Shown here one piece after another: positions 42,822 through 51,394 of a stretch of 55,765 nucleotides of DNA. A program made the translations under genes and the position numbers. This stretch comes from Burkholderiales bacterium (GTDB lineage: Bacteria > Pseudomonadota > Gammaproteobacteria > Burkholderiales > Burkholderiaceae_C). Position 1 is the stretch's first letter, and every line of letters starts with the position of its first letter. The stretch is taken from the NCBI GenBank assembly GCA_025358485.1, contig JANYJJ010000104.1:1-55765 (forward strand), read 5' to 3'. The notes below the pieces were generated by a model. The model was not told where the DNA came from, searched no databases, and saw only the letters and a list, made by a program, of their open reading frames with translations.

Positions 42822-43637
42822 TTACAGTCCCAACCACGTCCCAAGGGCCATCAACGCCGCGCTGTCGTAAGCCGCGAAACCCGCATATTTTGTGGCGCTG
42901 AGCTTGGCTTTGCCTTCGTCTGTGGTGTCCAGCATCAGCAAATAGTTGCGCACAATTTGCACTTGCTCGGCGCTGACTTTCGGGCTGGCAATGATGTGTT
43001 TGATGGGCACGGCTTTGCTTTGAAACAGCACTTTGCCGCCCTTGCTGGTCCAGGCCTTGATGACGGCTCCTGCCGCCGTCGCCCCGCTCGGCGTGAGGTT
43101 GTTTTCAACAAAGAAGGGCACCGCCTCTTGGTAGCGCGTGTAGGCGTAGCTCACTTGCTTGGCGTCTCCACCCAGCGCGTCGCGGATGGCCGCGCGCGTC
43201 ATCCACGCGGTGATCGAATCTTCGTCGGGCGCGCCGATCTTGCTGCCTTTCAAGTCGGCCAGTGTTTTCAACGGCGACGACGCGTTGACCAGAAAGTTTG
43301 CTCGGTAGTTCTCAAACCCTTTCGTCACCACCAGCAATTGGTAGCCCGAATTTTTGATCGCGTTGATCGACACATGCGCCGGGTGCACCATTGCCAAGTC
43401 GTACGCCTTCTCGGTCAAACCTTTGCGCAGCGTGGGGTAATCGGCGATGGGCTCGATGAGCACAGGCTGTTTGAGCAGCTTGCTCAAATCGGCCGCGATG
43501 GCCTCGTACTTGGCGCGGATCTCGGTGTTCGGCACCTTGTAGGTCACACCTTCGTTGACCGCGAAAACCAAATCGGCTTGCGCTTGAGCGGCCCACAACG
43601 TGAACAACAAACTGACGCAGCGAGCGGTGGTTTTCAT
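42822..43637 (-). CDS. PhnD-like phosphate/phosphonate-type periplasmic binding protein (orphan)
   Basis: 271-residue binding protein with a signal peptide (CVSLLFTLWAAQAQA). Blocks typical of PhnD/PtxB proteins are FAVNEGVTYK, YDLAMVHPAHVSINAI, LKTLADLKGSKIGAPDEDS and VLFQSKAVPIKHIIASPKVS. No ATPase or permease gene accompanies it, so it either uses a distant transporter or serves a sensory role. Ligand not predictable. Confidence 0.85.
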   Translation of the reverse strand: MKTTARCVSLLFTLWAAQAQADLVFAVNEGVTYKVPNTEIRAKYEAIAADLSKLLKQPVLIEPIADYPTLRKGLTEKAYDLAMVHPAHVSINAIKNSGYQLLVVTKGFENYRANFLVNASSPLKTLADLKGSKIGAPDEDSITAWMTRAAIRDALGGDAKQVSYAYTRYQEAVPFFVENNLTPSGATAAGAVIKAWTSKGGKVLFQSKAVPIKHIIASPKVSAEQVQIVRNYLLMLDTTDEGKAKLSATKYAGFAAYDSAALMALGTWLGL

Positions 43638-43913
43638 GGTGATGTCCTGAGCTGAAACGGCCTCGTCGAGGTTGGAGGCGCACGCACATCAGTCTGGAGT
43701 CTTTGGCTATTTTCTAAACGCCGAACAGCTGCCTTTTTTGGGCACTATTTGGGCAATATTTGGCGCATCACACCTTGTGGCGACGACTTTCTTTCGAAGC
43801 GCAACGTGCAGCGTCACTCGAAGGGATCGCGATCATTTGCAACGCCGCAGCGCGCCTGCCTTCGTTGGACAGGACGGTTCTGATTTCAGTGATTCAGTGG
43901 GCTGGTTTTTCAG

Positions 43914-45206
43914 TTAAACCGCCGCCGCGTCCTGCTTCCACCGCAGCTTGCGGTAGATGGTGTTGCGGCTGATGCCCAGGCGCTTCGAGGTGGCGGTGAT
44001 GTTGCCGCCCAAGGCTTCCAGCGTGTTGCGGATGAGGTCGATCTCGGCCTGTTCCAGCGTTTGGCTGACAGCGGGAGCAGTGGCCACCGACGCTGGGATC
44101 GACACGTGGGCGGGGGTTCCTGCGGGCGCGACGGTTGACGCCTCGAACTCGGGCGGCGCTGCGCTGTTCACTGCACCGTCCACCCCGTTGAACACCGTCG
44201 GTACGGACGTCGGTGCCTCCAAACGCGGTTGCGGATCCTCCGACGACGGCGATGACGGCAGCGAAGGCAATGACGGCCGCGAGGGCCAATCGAACCGGGC
44301 GCGCACATGAAAGCCGACGTTGTGGGATGAGCCCCCCAGGTCGAGCAGCATGGGCGCAGACAACGGCGCGCGGAAGTGGTCGTAAATCGCCGCTGTGCTG
44401 GTGCCGAACAAGCTGGTGACGCTGTGCGCGCGCAAGGCCATGCCGCTCATGCCCAGCTGATCCAGCGCACCGCGATTGGCACCCAAAATTTTTCCGTCGC
44501 CCCCGACCACCAAAATGCCTTCAAGCAAGCTGCCGATGAATTCCATGCGGCGGTGAAAGTGCAGGCGCAGTTGGTTGTTGAAGTCGTCTGACAGCCAATG
44601 GTTTTCGATCATGCGCGCCGACATGCGCACCAAACCCATGGTGTGCTGGTGGTAGCCGCGGTGGTCACCGGTGACGTCAAGCACGCCCAGCATTTGCCCG
44701 CGCGGGTCAAAAATTGGCACCGCCGAACAGGTTAAAAAACTGTTGGCGTGCATGAAGTGCTCGCCGCCGTGAACCAGCGTGGGTGCTTCCTCAAACAGCG
44801 CCGTGCCGATGGCGTTCGTGCCCTTGGCGTGCTCGGCCCAGTTTTCACCGGGGGCCAAGGCCACTTTGCTGGCGCGATCCAAAAAGTCGTCGTCGCCCAC
44901 GGAATGCAAGATGGTGCCGTGCGCGTCGGTCAACACAATCATGCTGTCGGTGTTGACGATTTGCTCAAACAGCAACTGCATCACCGGCGCGGCGTGGATG
45001 TACAGGCGCTGGTTGCGTTCGCGCGCCACCGTCAGGTCACCGCGCACCATGGGGTCGAATTCGCTTTTGATGCCGCGCGACAAGCCCAAGGCGCTGCTGC
45101 GCTGGTGCGAACGGCTGATCACGTCGGCGCGCGGCGCAAACAAAGGCGGCGTGCCGCGCACCTCGTGGCTCGCCGCGTTTTGAGAGGAGCTGTTCGGTGA
45201 GGACAT
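43914..45206 (-). CDS. AcoR-like GAF-PAS-Fis regulator lacking the AAA+ domain
   Basis: 430-residue regulator. Residues about 60-215 are an AcoR-type GAF domain (VLTDAHGTILHSVGDDDFLDRAS, AEHAKGTNAIGTALFE, FLTCSAVPIFDPRGQMLGVLDVTGD). Residues about 220-290 are PAS-like (FIGSLLEGILVVGGDGKILGANRGAL). A low-complexity Pro/Ser/Ala linker (about 305-385) follows, and the C-terminus is a Fis-type helix-turn-helix (LIRNTLEALGGNITATSKRLGISRNTIYRKL). The sigma-54-interacting AAA+ ATPase domain normally placed between PAS and HTH is absent, so it cannot activate sigma-54 promoters in the usual way. No neighbouring aco-type operon identifies its target. Confidence 0.88.
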   Translation of the reverse strand: MSSPNSSSQNAASHEVRGTPPLFAPRADVISRSHQRSSALGLSRGIKSEFDPMVRGDLTVARERNQRLYIHAAPVMQLLFEQIVNTDSMIVLTDAHGTILHSVGDDDFLDRASKVALAPGENWAEHAKGTNAIGTALFEEAPTLVHGGEHFMHANSFLTCSAVPIFDPRGQMLGVLDVTGDHRGYHQHTMGLVRMSARMIENHWLSDDFNNQLRLHFHRRMEFIGSLLEGILVVGGDGKILGANRGALDQLGMSGMALRAHSVTSLFGTSTAAIYDHFRAPLSAPMLLDLGGSSHNVGFHVRARFDWPSRPSLPSLPSSPSSEDPQPRLEAPTSVPTVFNGVDGAVNSAAPPEFEASTVAPAGTPAHVSIPASVATAPAVSQTLEQAEIDLIRNTLEALGGNITATSKRLGISRNTIYRKLRWKQDAAAV

Positions 45207-45411
45207 TTTTGTCTCCTGGGTGCTGCGGTTTTTTATTCAGTGCGGCGTGTCTGTGGTGGCGACTTCCGATGAGCCGCGGGATGCTTCACGGTACTTGCCT
45301 GACTCTGCGCAATTTCCGAGGGATCTCTGAGGAATCTCGAAGCAATCTTTGAGCAACACACGCTTGGCGCATCGCCGCCATGTTGATCGCCCCAGCGTTG
45401 ACAGGCCCTGA

Positions 45412-46275
45412 TCACGCATCAATGCGCAGCGACAAATCAATCGCGTGCACATCCTTGGTGAGCTTGCCCACCGAAATGCGGTCAACGCCGGTGGCGGCGT
45501 AGTCGCGGATGGTTTGCAGGTCCACGCCGCCGGACACTTCTAAAACGGCGCGGCCTGCGTTGGCGGCGTAGGCGCGGTGCATGTCGGCCAGCGTGAAGTC
45601 GTCGATCATCACGCTGGTGGCACCGGCGGCGAGTGCGGTTTCTAGCTCCAGCAAATTTTCAACTTCAATTTGCACGCTCACGCCGGCGTCCAAGCGGGTG
45701 GCGGCTTGCAGCGCTTGCGCAATGCCACCGGCCGCGGCAATGTGGTTTTCCTTGATGAGGATGCCGTCCCACAAAGCCAAGCGCTGGTTGCGCCCACCGC
45801 CCACGCGCACGGCGTACTTTTGCGCTTGGCGCAGGCCGGGCAAGGTCTTGCGCGTGTCGAGCACGGCACAGCCCTTGGGGTTGGGACTCAGTCCCGCGAT
45901 GGCGTCTACATAGCTGCGCGTGACCGTGGCCACACCCGACAGCATTTGCAAAAAATTCAGCGCTGGCCGTTCGGCGCTGAGCAAGGCCCGCGCGTCGGCG
46001 GTGATGCGGCACACCTCCACGCCCGGTGCCATCAGCTCGCCTTCGCCGACCCGCCAAGCGAGCACAGCGCTGGTGTCCAGCGCATGCACACAGGCGTCAA
46101 ACCAAGCCTGGCCGCACATCACGCCGGCTTCTTTGGCGATGACGCTGGCGATCACGCGGCGGCCAGCGGGCACGAGCAGGGCAGTCCAGTCGCCACGGCC
46201 CATGTCTTCAGCCAAAGCGTCGCGCACGTTGCGGGCCAGCGCCAGCGCCAGGGTTTCGTTGGGCTGTGAGGTCAT
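45412..46275 (-). CDS. nadC: Nicotinate-nucleotide pyrophosphorylase (quinolinate phosphoribosyltransferase)
   Basis: 287-residue enzyme converting quinolinate and PRPP to nicotinate mononucleotide in NAD synthesis. Visible motifs: ALAEDMGRGDWTALL, LNFLQMLSGVAT, LDTRKTLPGLRQAQKYAVRVGGGRNQR (split binding loop), GILIKENHIAAAGGI, IEVENLLELE and VLEVSGGVDLQTIRDYAATGVD. It is the last gene of a minus-strand group with DUF4936 and ubiX, starting 35 bases after the DUF4936 stop. The 205 bases downstream hold no recognised gene. Confidence 0.96.
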   Translation of the reverse strand: MTSQPNETLALALARNVRDALAEDMGRGDWTALLVPAGRRVIASVIAKEAGVMCGQAWFDACVHALDTSAVLAWRVGEGELMAPGVEVCRITADARALLSAERPALNFLQMLSGVATVTRSYVDAIAGLSPNPKGCAVLDTRKTLPGLRQAQKYAVRVGGGRNQRLALWDGILIKENHIAAAGGIAQALQAATRLDAGVSVQIEVENLLELETALAAGATSVMIDDFTLADMHRAYAANAGRAVLEVSGGVDLQTIRDYAATGVDRISVGKLTKDVHAIDLSLRIDA

Positions 46276-46310
46276 GTGCTTACTTCTGGTTTTTAGGTGT
46301 TCAGCGCAGC

Positions 46311-46613
46311 TCAGCTCAGCGCAACAAAGCGTTCGATGTGACGCGGTTCAGGCAAGCCCGCAAGGGTGGCGGCTTGCGCAATGAAGTCCACCAGCTCAGC
46401 GGTCAAGCCGCCGCCGTGGCGGTAAGTTTCCATCCAAGTCTCGATGCCCGCCGTGGCTTCGGGGCGTTGCAGCAATTCGCAGGTCAAGTCTGGCCACCGT
46501 GCCATCAACGCCGCTTGAAATTGCTGCACTCGCAGCGCGTCGGGCGCGTGCTTCGATGCATGCACTTTGTAGTAAACGCACAGCACATGGGCAACGGTCG
46601 AGGCCACGGTCAA
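46311..46613 (-). CDS. DUF4936 family protein
   Basis: 100-residue protein recognised by VLCVYYKVHASKHAPDALR at the start, RWPDLTCELLQRPEATAGIETWMETYRH in the middle and AGLPEPRHIERFVAL at the end. The fold is probably a ferredoxin-like stress-response barrel. Its function is unknown. The start overlaps the ubiX stop (46610-46613, ATGA), so it is coupled to ubiX, and it precedes nadC. Confidence 0.8.
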   Translation of the reverse strand: MTVASTVAHVLCVYYKVHASKHAPDALRVQQFQAALMARWPDLTCELLQRPEATAGIETWMETYRHGGGLTAELVDFIAQAATLAGLPEPRHIERFVALS

Positions 46614-47215
46614 GTCTTTCCAAGGCCGGGCCAGCGGTCCACGAGCGTGGTGTCGATGTCAAACAAATCCAGGCAACGGCCCACGGTGTGGTCAATCATC
46701 TCCATCACGCTTTGCGGCTTGGCGTACAGCGCAGGCACGGGCGGCATGATGACGGCCCCGCTGTGCGTGACCTGCAACATGGTCTGTAAATGCCCTGCAT
46801 GCAGCGGCGTTTCGCGCAGCATCAACACCAAGCGACGGCGCTCTTTCAGCACCACATCGGCGGCGCGCGTCAGCAGGTTGCTGGTCGTGCCCCAGGCGAT
46901 CTCGGACATGGTGCGCACCGAGCACGGTGCAATCACCATGCCCATGGTTTTGAACGAGCCCGATGACACCGTGGCGCCGATGTTGCGCACGTTGTGCACC
47001 ACGCTGGCCAGCGCCTCCACATCAGACGTGCTCATGTCGGTTTCAGCCGCCAAGGTGATGCGCGCCGACTCGGTCATAACCAGGTGCGTTTCTATGCCCG
47101 AGCCCTGTAGCGCCTGCAAGATGCGTATGCCGTAGATGGCCCCAGAGGCACCGCTGATGCCGACGATCAGACGGCGGGGAGTGGCCGAGGCTGGGTGGTT
47201 TGGAGCTGACGTCAT
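46610..47215 (-). CDS. ubiX: Flavin prenyltransferase UbiX
   Basis: 201-residue flavoprotein that makes prenylated FMN, the cofactor of UbiD decarboxylases in ubiquinone synthesis. Motifs are LIVGISGASGAIYGIRIL, IAPCSVRTMSEIAWGTTSNLLTRAADVVLKERRRLVLMLRETPLH and the late PPVPALYAKPQSVMEMIDHTVGR. The ATG at 47215 (MTSAPNHPA) is preferred over a possible start 24 bases upstream, because the conserved core begins soon after it. Confidence 0.94.
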   Translation of the reverse strand: MTSAPNHPASATPRRLIVGISGASGAIYGIRILQALQGSGIETHLVMTESARITLAAETDMSTSDVEALASVVHNVRNIGATVSSGSFKTMGMVIAPCSVRTMSEIAWGTTSNLLTRAADVVLKERRRLVLMLRETPLHAGHLQTMLQVTHSGAVIMPPVPALYAKPQSVMEMIDHTVGRCLDLFDIDTTLVDRWPGLGKT

Positions 47216-47247
47216 CGCATCATTTTCACGCGAAATCACAGCGCGGG

Positions 47248-48525
47248 TCAGCGTATCAAGATCGCCCGAAAGTCATTCACATTGGTGCGCGTGGGGCCGG
47301 TGACGATCAGGTCGCCCAAACCCGCAAGAAAGGCATACGCGTTGTTGTCGTCGAGCAGCGCTTGTGGGTTGAGTCCTGCTGCTGCGGCACGGCTCAGCGA
47401 GTGGGGATCAATGAAGCCGCCAGCGTTGTCCTCCACGCCGTCTATGCCGTCGGTGTCAGCCGCCAGCGCGTGGACGTTGGCGTGACCTTGCAAATCGATA
47501 GACAAGGCCAACAAAAATTCCGAGTTGCGCCCGCCGCGCCCTTGGCCGCGCACCGTGACCGTGGTTTCGCCGCCCGACAACAACAAGCGGCCTTGCCCCA
47601 GCGCACGCGTGCTTTGCGCGACGCTCAACTCGCGTGCGAGCACCGCTTGCGCGCGCGCCACATCGCGGGATTCGCCTTCAATGCCACCCCCCAAATTCAC
47701 CACCTCCAAGCCCTGTTCTGCGGCGGCCAGTGCGGCGGCTTGCATGGCAAGGTCTGCCGTGGCGATGATGCGCACTTCGCGTGGCCCAACAAGGTGCGAG
47801 CGCAATTCCGCCGGGCGCTGCAAGGCCTGCAAGACATGCGCAGGCACCTCGATTCGGTGTTTGCGCAGCACCGCCAAGGCGTCGTGCGGGCTGCTGTCAT
47901 CGGCCACGGTGGGGCCTGAAGCCACCACCGCCGGGTCGTCGCCGGGCACATCAGAAATCACCAAGGTGTGCACCGCCGCGGCGCCGCAGGCCTGCGCCAA
48001 ACGGCCGCCTTTGATGGACGACAAGTGCCGTCTCACCATGTTCATGTCGCCGATGGGCGCGCCACTGCGCAGCAGGGCCATGTTGAGGTGGCGCAGGTCT
48101 TCCAGGCTCACGCCGGGTGCAGGCAAAGTGATGAGCGACGAGCCTCCGCCGGACACCAACGCCAGCACCAAATCGTCCGGGCCCATGGTGCGTGCGAGTT
48201 CGAGCATGCGCTGCGCTGCGGCGGCTCCAACGTCGTCGGGCACGGGGTGGCTGGCCTCGACCACTTCAATGCGTTGGCACACGTCGCCGTGCCCATAGCG
48301 CGTGACCACCAAACCGCTCAGCGGCCCGTCCCACGCGGCCTCCACCGCGCGCGCCATGCGCGCCGCCGCTTTGCCTGCGCCCAGCACCAGAGTGCGGCCC
48401 TTGGGGCGCGCGGGCAGGGCGGGTGCCACACAGCGCAAGGGATCGGCGGCGCTGAGCGCAGCGTCAAACAGTGAGCGCAGCAATGCGCGTTCTGCGGTGG
48501 TGTGGCTGGCGTTGTCAAAGGGCAT
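47248..48525 (-). CDS. Glycerate 2-kinase (MOFRL type)
   Basis: 425-residue glycerate kinase of the GckA/TtuD class, phosphorylating D-glycerate to 2-phosphoglycerate, for example in glyoxylate or tartrate use. Motifs: TLVLGAGKAAARMARAVE, ASHPVPDDVGAAAAQRMLEL, LALVSGGGSSLITLPAPG, MNMVRRHLSSIKGGRLAQAC, ISDVPGDDPAVVASGPTVAD, and the C-terminal MOFRL part (SGGETTVTVRGQGRGGRNSEF, ADTDGIDGVEDNAGGFID). Older annotations call it hydroxypyruvate reductase. It follows the downstream SDR gene on the same strand, with 87 bases between. Confidence 0.94.
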   Translation of the reverse strand: MPFDNASHTTAERALLRSLFDAALSAADPLRCVAPALPARPKGRTLVLGAGKAAARMARAVEAAWDGPLSGLVVTRYGHGDVCQRIEVVEASHPVPDDVGAAAAQRMLELARTMGPDDLVLALVSGGGSSLITLPAPGVSLEDLRHLNMALLRSGAPIGDMNMVRRHLSSIKGGRLAQACGAAAVHTLVISDVPGDDPAVVASGPTVADDSSPHDALAVLRKHRIEVPAHVLQALQRPAELRSHLVGPREVRIIATADLAMQAAALAAAEQGLEVVNLGGGIEGESRDVARAQAVLARELSVAQSTRALGQGRLLLSGGETTVTVRGQGRGGRNSEFLLALSIDLQGHANVHALAADTDGIDGVEDNAGGFIDPHSLSRAAAAGLNPQALLDDNNAYAFLAGLGDLIVTGPTRTNVNDFRAILIR

Positions 48526-48612
48526 CTCAGATTCCTATTCGCGGGGCAGCTCAGGGTATTGCGTGCCCATAAGCTCATGACTTTAGAGCCGACTCGTGCA
48601 CACCGGCGCCTG

Positions 48613-49368
48613 TCAACGCCCGCCCGCCACATCCAACAACGCGCCGGTGGTGTAGCTGGCCTCGTCTGACAGCAACCACAGCACCGCGTTGGCCACTTCG
48701 TCGGCCGTGCCCAATCGTCGCATCGGCAACAACGACGCTTGGCTCAGCGCCAGATCGGCCATGCCGCTGAGGTCATGGATGTCGGTGTCAATCACGCCCG
48801 GTCGCACGGCGTTCACGCGTATGCCTTCGGCAGCGACCTCGCGTGCCAAGCCCAAGGTGAAGGTGTCGATGGCACCTTTGCTGGCGGCATAGTCAACATA
48901 GATGTTGGGTGAACCCAACCGTGCCGCAGCCGACGACAGGTTGACGATGCTGCCGCCTTGGCCTTTGAACCCGTGCGCATGCCGCGTGGACATGCGTTTG
49001 ACCGCTTCACGCGCGCACAAAAAACTGCCGAACACATTCACCTCGAACAAGCGCTGCCAGCGCGCATAACTGTGGTCCTCCAAACGCGCCGCCACATCGA
49101 CCACGCCCGCGTTGTTGACCAGACCGGCCAGTGGCGGCAGTTCGGCGTCGATGCGCGCAAACATCGCCGTCACTTCGGCCTCTTTGCTCACGTCGGCCTG
49201 CAAAGCAAGCGCAGGCACGCCGCAGGCCAAGGCTGCATCCGCCACCGCGTTCGCGGCGGCCGCGTTGAACGCATAGTTCACCGCCACCGCGTGGCCGCGT
49301 CGGGCGCACATCAATGCCACTGCGGCTCCTATGCCTCGGCTGGCACCGGTGATGAGGACGGTCTTCAT
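48613..49368 (-). CDS. SDR family oxidoreductase (FabG-like)
   Basis: 251-residue NAD(P)-dependent dehydrogenase. Cofactor motif VLITGASRGIGAAVALM, NNAG motif LVNNAGVVDV, catalytic Ser in NLSSAAARLGSP and YxxxK in VDYAASKGAIDTF, then VNAVRPGVIDTDIH. The substrate is unknown. It precedes the glycerate kinase gene on the same strand, so a hydroxy-acid substrate is conceivable but unproven. Confidence 0.92.
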   Translation of the reverse strand: MKTVLITGASRGIGAAVALMCARRGHAVAVNYAFNAAAANAVADAALACGVPALALQADVSKEAEVTAMFARIDAELPPLAGLVNNAGVVDVAARLEDHSYARWQRLFEVNVFGSFLCAREAVKRMSTRHAHGFKGQGGSIVNLSSAAARLGSPNIYVDYAASKGAIDTFTLGLAREVAAEGIRVNAVRPGVIDTDIHDLSGMADLALSQASLLPMRRLGTADEVANAVLWLLSDEASYTTGALLDVAGGR

Positions 49369-49483
49369 GGCTGCATTGTCGTGCGGCTATGACGCGCAGT
49401 GCGTGTTCACCACAATTCAAAAATCAGGGCGCGGCTGCTAAATTCAATGGCTGATGTCTATCACCCACCGCAGGAGTTTTTTC

Positions 49484-50542
49484 ATGAAACGCAGAGTCGC
49501 ACTCATTTCATTGCCTTTGTTGGGTGCAGCTGTGGCGTGGCCGCGCTTGACCTTCGCGCAAACCGCCGCGCAAACCGCCGCGCAAGCTGTCGAAAAACCC
49601 AAAGTCACGCTGGCAGTGGGCGGCAAGAACTTGCTGTACTACCTGCCGCTCACCATTGCCGAGAGCCTGGGCTACTTCAAGGCTGAAGGTCTGGACGTGA
49701 CGATTGCCGACTTTGCGGGCGGCTCGCGCGCGCTGCAAGCCATGATTGGCGGCAGCGCCGATGTGGTGTCGGGCGCGTTTGAGCACACCATCAACATGCA
49801 AATCAAAGGCCAGCGTTTGCGCGCCTTTGTGTCGCAGGGCCGCGCGCCGCAAATCGTCTTGGGCATCAACCCCAAGACCATGCCCAACTTCAAAACCGTG
49901 GCCGACTTGAAGGGCAAAAAACTGGGCGTCACCGCACCCGGCTCCAGCACCAATGTGTTGGCCAACTTTGTGTTGGCCAAAGCCGGTTTGAAGCCGGGCG
50001 ATGTGTCCATCGTCGGCGTGGGCGCGGGCAGCGGTGCGGCGGCGGCCATGCGCTCGGGCCAGATCGATGCGATGAGCAACCTCGACCCCGTCATCACCTT
50101 GCTGGTGCGATCAGGCGACATGAAAGTGGTGTCTGACACCCGCGTCGTGGCCGAGGCCGACAAGATCTTCGGCGGCCCCATGCCCGCAGGTTGTTTGTAC
50201 GCGCCGCAGAGCTTTGTCGACAAAAACCCAGCCACCGTGCAAGCGCTGGCAAACGCCATCGTGCGCGCCAACAAATGGATACAAGCGGCCGGTGCAAGCG
50301 ACATCATCAAAGCCGTGCCTGAGAGCTATTTGCTCGGCGACCGCGCTGTTTATGTGGACGCGTTTTTGGCCGCTAAAGGCGCGCTGTCACCCGACGGCTT
50401 GTTCCCCGAAGCCGCGCCCGAAACCGCGCGCCGTGCGCTGGCCAGCATCGACCCCGAAATCGCTTCCGCCAAGATCGATCTGGCTTCGATTTACACCAAC
50501 GAATTCGCCAAAAAAGCGAACGCCAAATACCCCAAGGGTTGA
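49484..50542 (+). CDS. NitT/TauT-type ABC transporter substrate-binding protein
   Basis: 352-residue periplasmic binding protein (SsuA/TauA/ThiY superfamily). The signal peptide spans residues 1-24 (RRVALISLPLLGAAVAWPRL) and is followed by a short duplicated TAAQTAAQ segment. The mature part has YYLPLTIAESLGYFKAEGLDVTI, GGSADVVSGAFEHTINMQIKG and LKGKKLGVTAPGSSTNVLANF. AGGAG lies 7 nt before the ATG at 49484, which decides the start over an ATG 30 bases upstream. It is the first of three genes forming a complete importer. Ligand could be a sulfonate, pyrimidine precursor or similar compound. Confidence 0.93.
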   Translation: MKRRVALISLPLLGAAVAWPRLTFAQTAAQTAAQAVEKPKVTLAVGGKNLLYYLPLTIAESLGYFKAEGLDVTIADFAGGSRALQAMIGGSADVVSGAFEHTINMQIKGQRLRAFVSQGRAPQIVLGINPKTMPNFKTVADLKGKKLGVTAPGSSTNVLANFVLAKAGLKPGDVSIVGVGAGSGAAAAMRSGQIDAMSNLDPVITLLVRSGDMKVVSDTRVVAEADKIFGGPMPAGCLYAPQSFVDKNPATVQALANAIVRANKWIQAAGASDIIKAVPESYLLGDRAVYVDAFLAAKGALSPDGLFPEAAPETARRALASIDPEIASAKIDLASIYTNEFAKKANAKYPKG

Positions 50543-50549
50543 GCGCTGA

Positions 50550-51371
50550 ATGAATGCCCCGGTGAACTCTCCGGTCAACGCCATCGAGTTGTCCGACATC
50601 AGCTGCACCTTTGTCAGCAAAGACGATGCCTCGCAGCGCTACACGGCTGTGCGCGACATCAACCTCACAGTGGGCGCGGGCGAATTTGTGTCGGTCGTGG
50701 GCCCAACAGGCTGCGGCAAAAGCACGCTGCTGAACGTGGCGGCCGGCTTGTTGGCCCCCAGCACTGGCCACGTGTCGGTGTTTGGCAAAGCGTTGCAAGG
50801 CATCAACGCCCGTGCTGGCTACATGTTTCAAGCTGAGAGCTTGATGCCGTGGCGCACGGCCGCGCAAAACGTGATGGCGGGGCTGGAGTTTCGCGGCGTG
50901 CTTGATGCCGCCGCGCAGGCCGACGATTGGCTCAAGCGCGTCGGCTTGGGCGGCTTTGGCGACCGCTACCCTCACCAACTGTCGGGCGGCATGCGCAAGC
51001 GCGTGAGCTTGGCGCAAACCTTGGTGCTCGACCCCGACATCATCTTGATGGACGAGCCTTTTTCTGCGCTCGACATTCAAACCCGTCAGCTCATGGAAAA
51101 CGAAGTGCTGGCGCTGTGGGCGGCCAAGAAAAAGGCGGTGCTCTTCATCACCCACGACCTCGACGAAGCCATCGCGCTGAGCGACCGCGTGCTGGTGATG
51201 AGCGCAGGCCCAGGCTCACACCCCATCGGCGAATTTGTGATTGACCTGCCGCGCCCACGCGACGTGGCCGAGGTGAAAGTGGTGCCGCGTTTTGTGGAAT
51301 TGCACGCCGCCATTTGGGCCGTGCTACGCGAAGAAGTGCTCAAGGGCTACCAACAACAACTGGCCGCCTGA
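50550..51371 (+). CDS. NitT/TauT-type ABC transporter ATPase
   Basis: 273-residue ATPase. Walker A is GPTGCGKSTLLNV, the Q-loop MFQAESLMPWRT, the signature LSGGMRKRVSLAQTL, Walker B ILMDEPFSALD and the switch His is in VLFITHDLDEA. It begins seven bases after the binding-protein stop. The mostly standard SsuB/TauB layout with a degenerate signature (GMRKR) resembles members that serve pyrimidine or aromatic-sulfonate importers. Confidence 0.94.
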   Translation: MNAPVNSPVNAIELSDISCTFVSKDDASQRYTAVRDINLTVGAGEFVSVVGPTGCGKSTLLNVAAGLLAPSTGHVSVFGKALQGINARAGYMFQAESLMPWRTAAQNVMAGLEFRGVLDAAAQADDWLKRVGLGGFGDRYPHQLSGGMRKRVSLAQTLVLDPDIILMDEPFSALDIQTRQLMENEVLALWAAKKKAVLFITHDLDEAIALSDRVLVMSAGPGSHPIGEFVIDLPRPRDVAEVKVVPRFVELHAAIWAVLREEVLKGYQQQLAA

Positions 51372-51394
51372 GCTGCCAACCAGACGACCTGTGT

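Noticed and set aside
43760..43972. Plus-strand open frame of 70 codons between the PhnD-like and AcoR-like genes
   Set aside because: It overlaps the 3' end of the AcoR-like gene antisense, has no Shine-Dalgarno sequence and no family resemblance.
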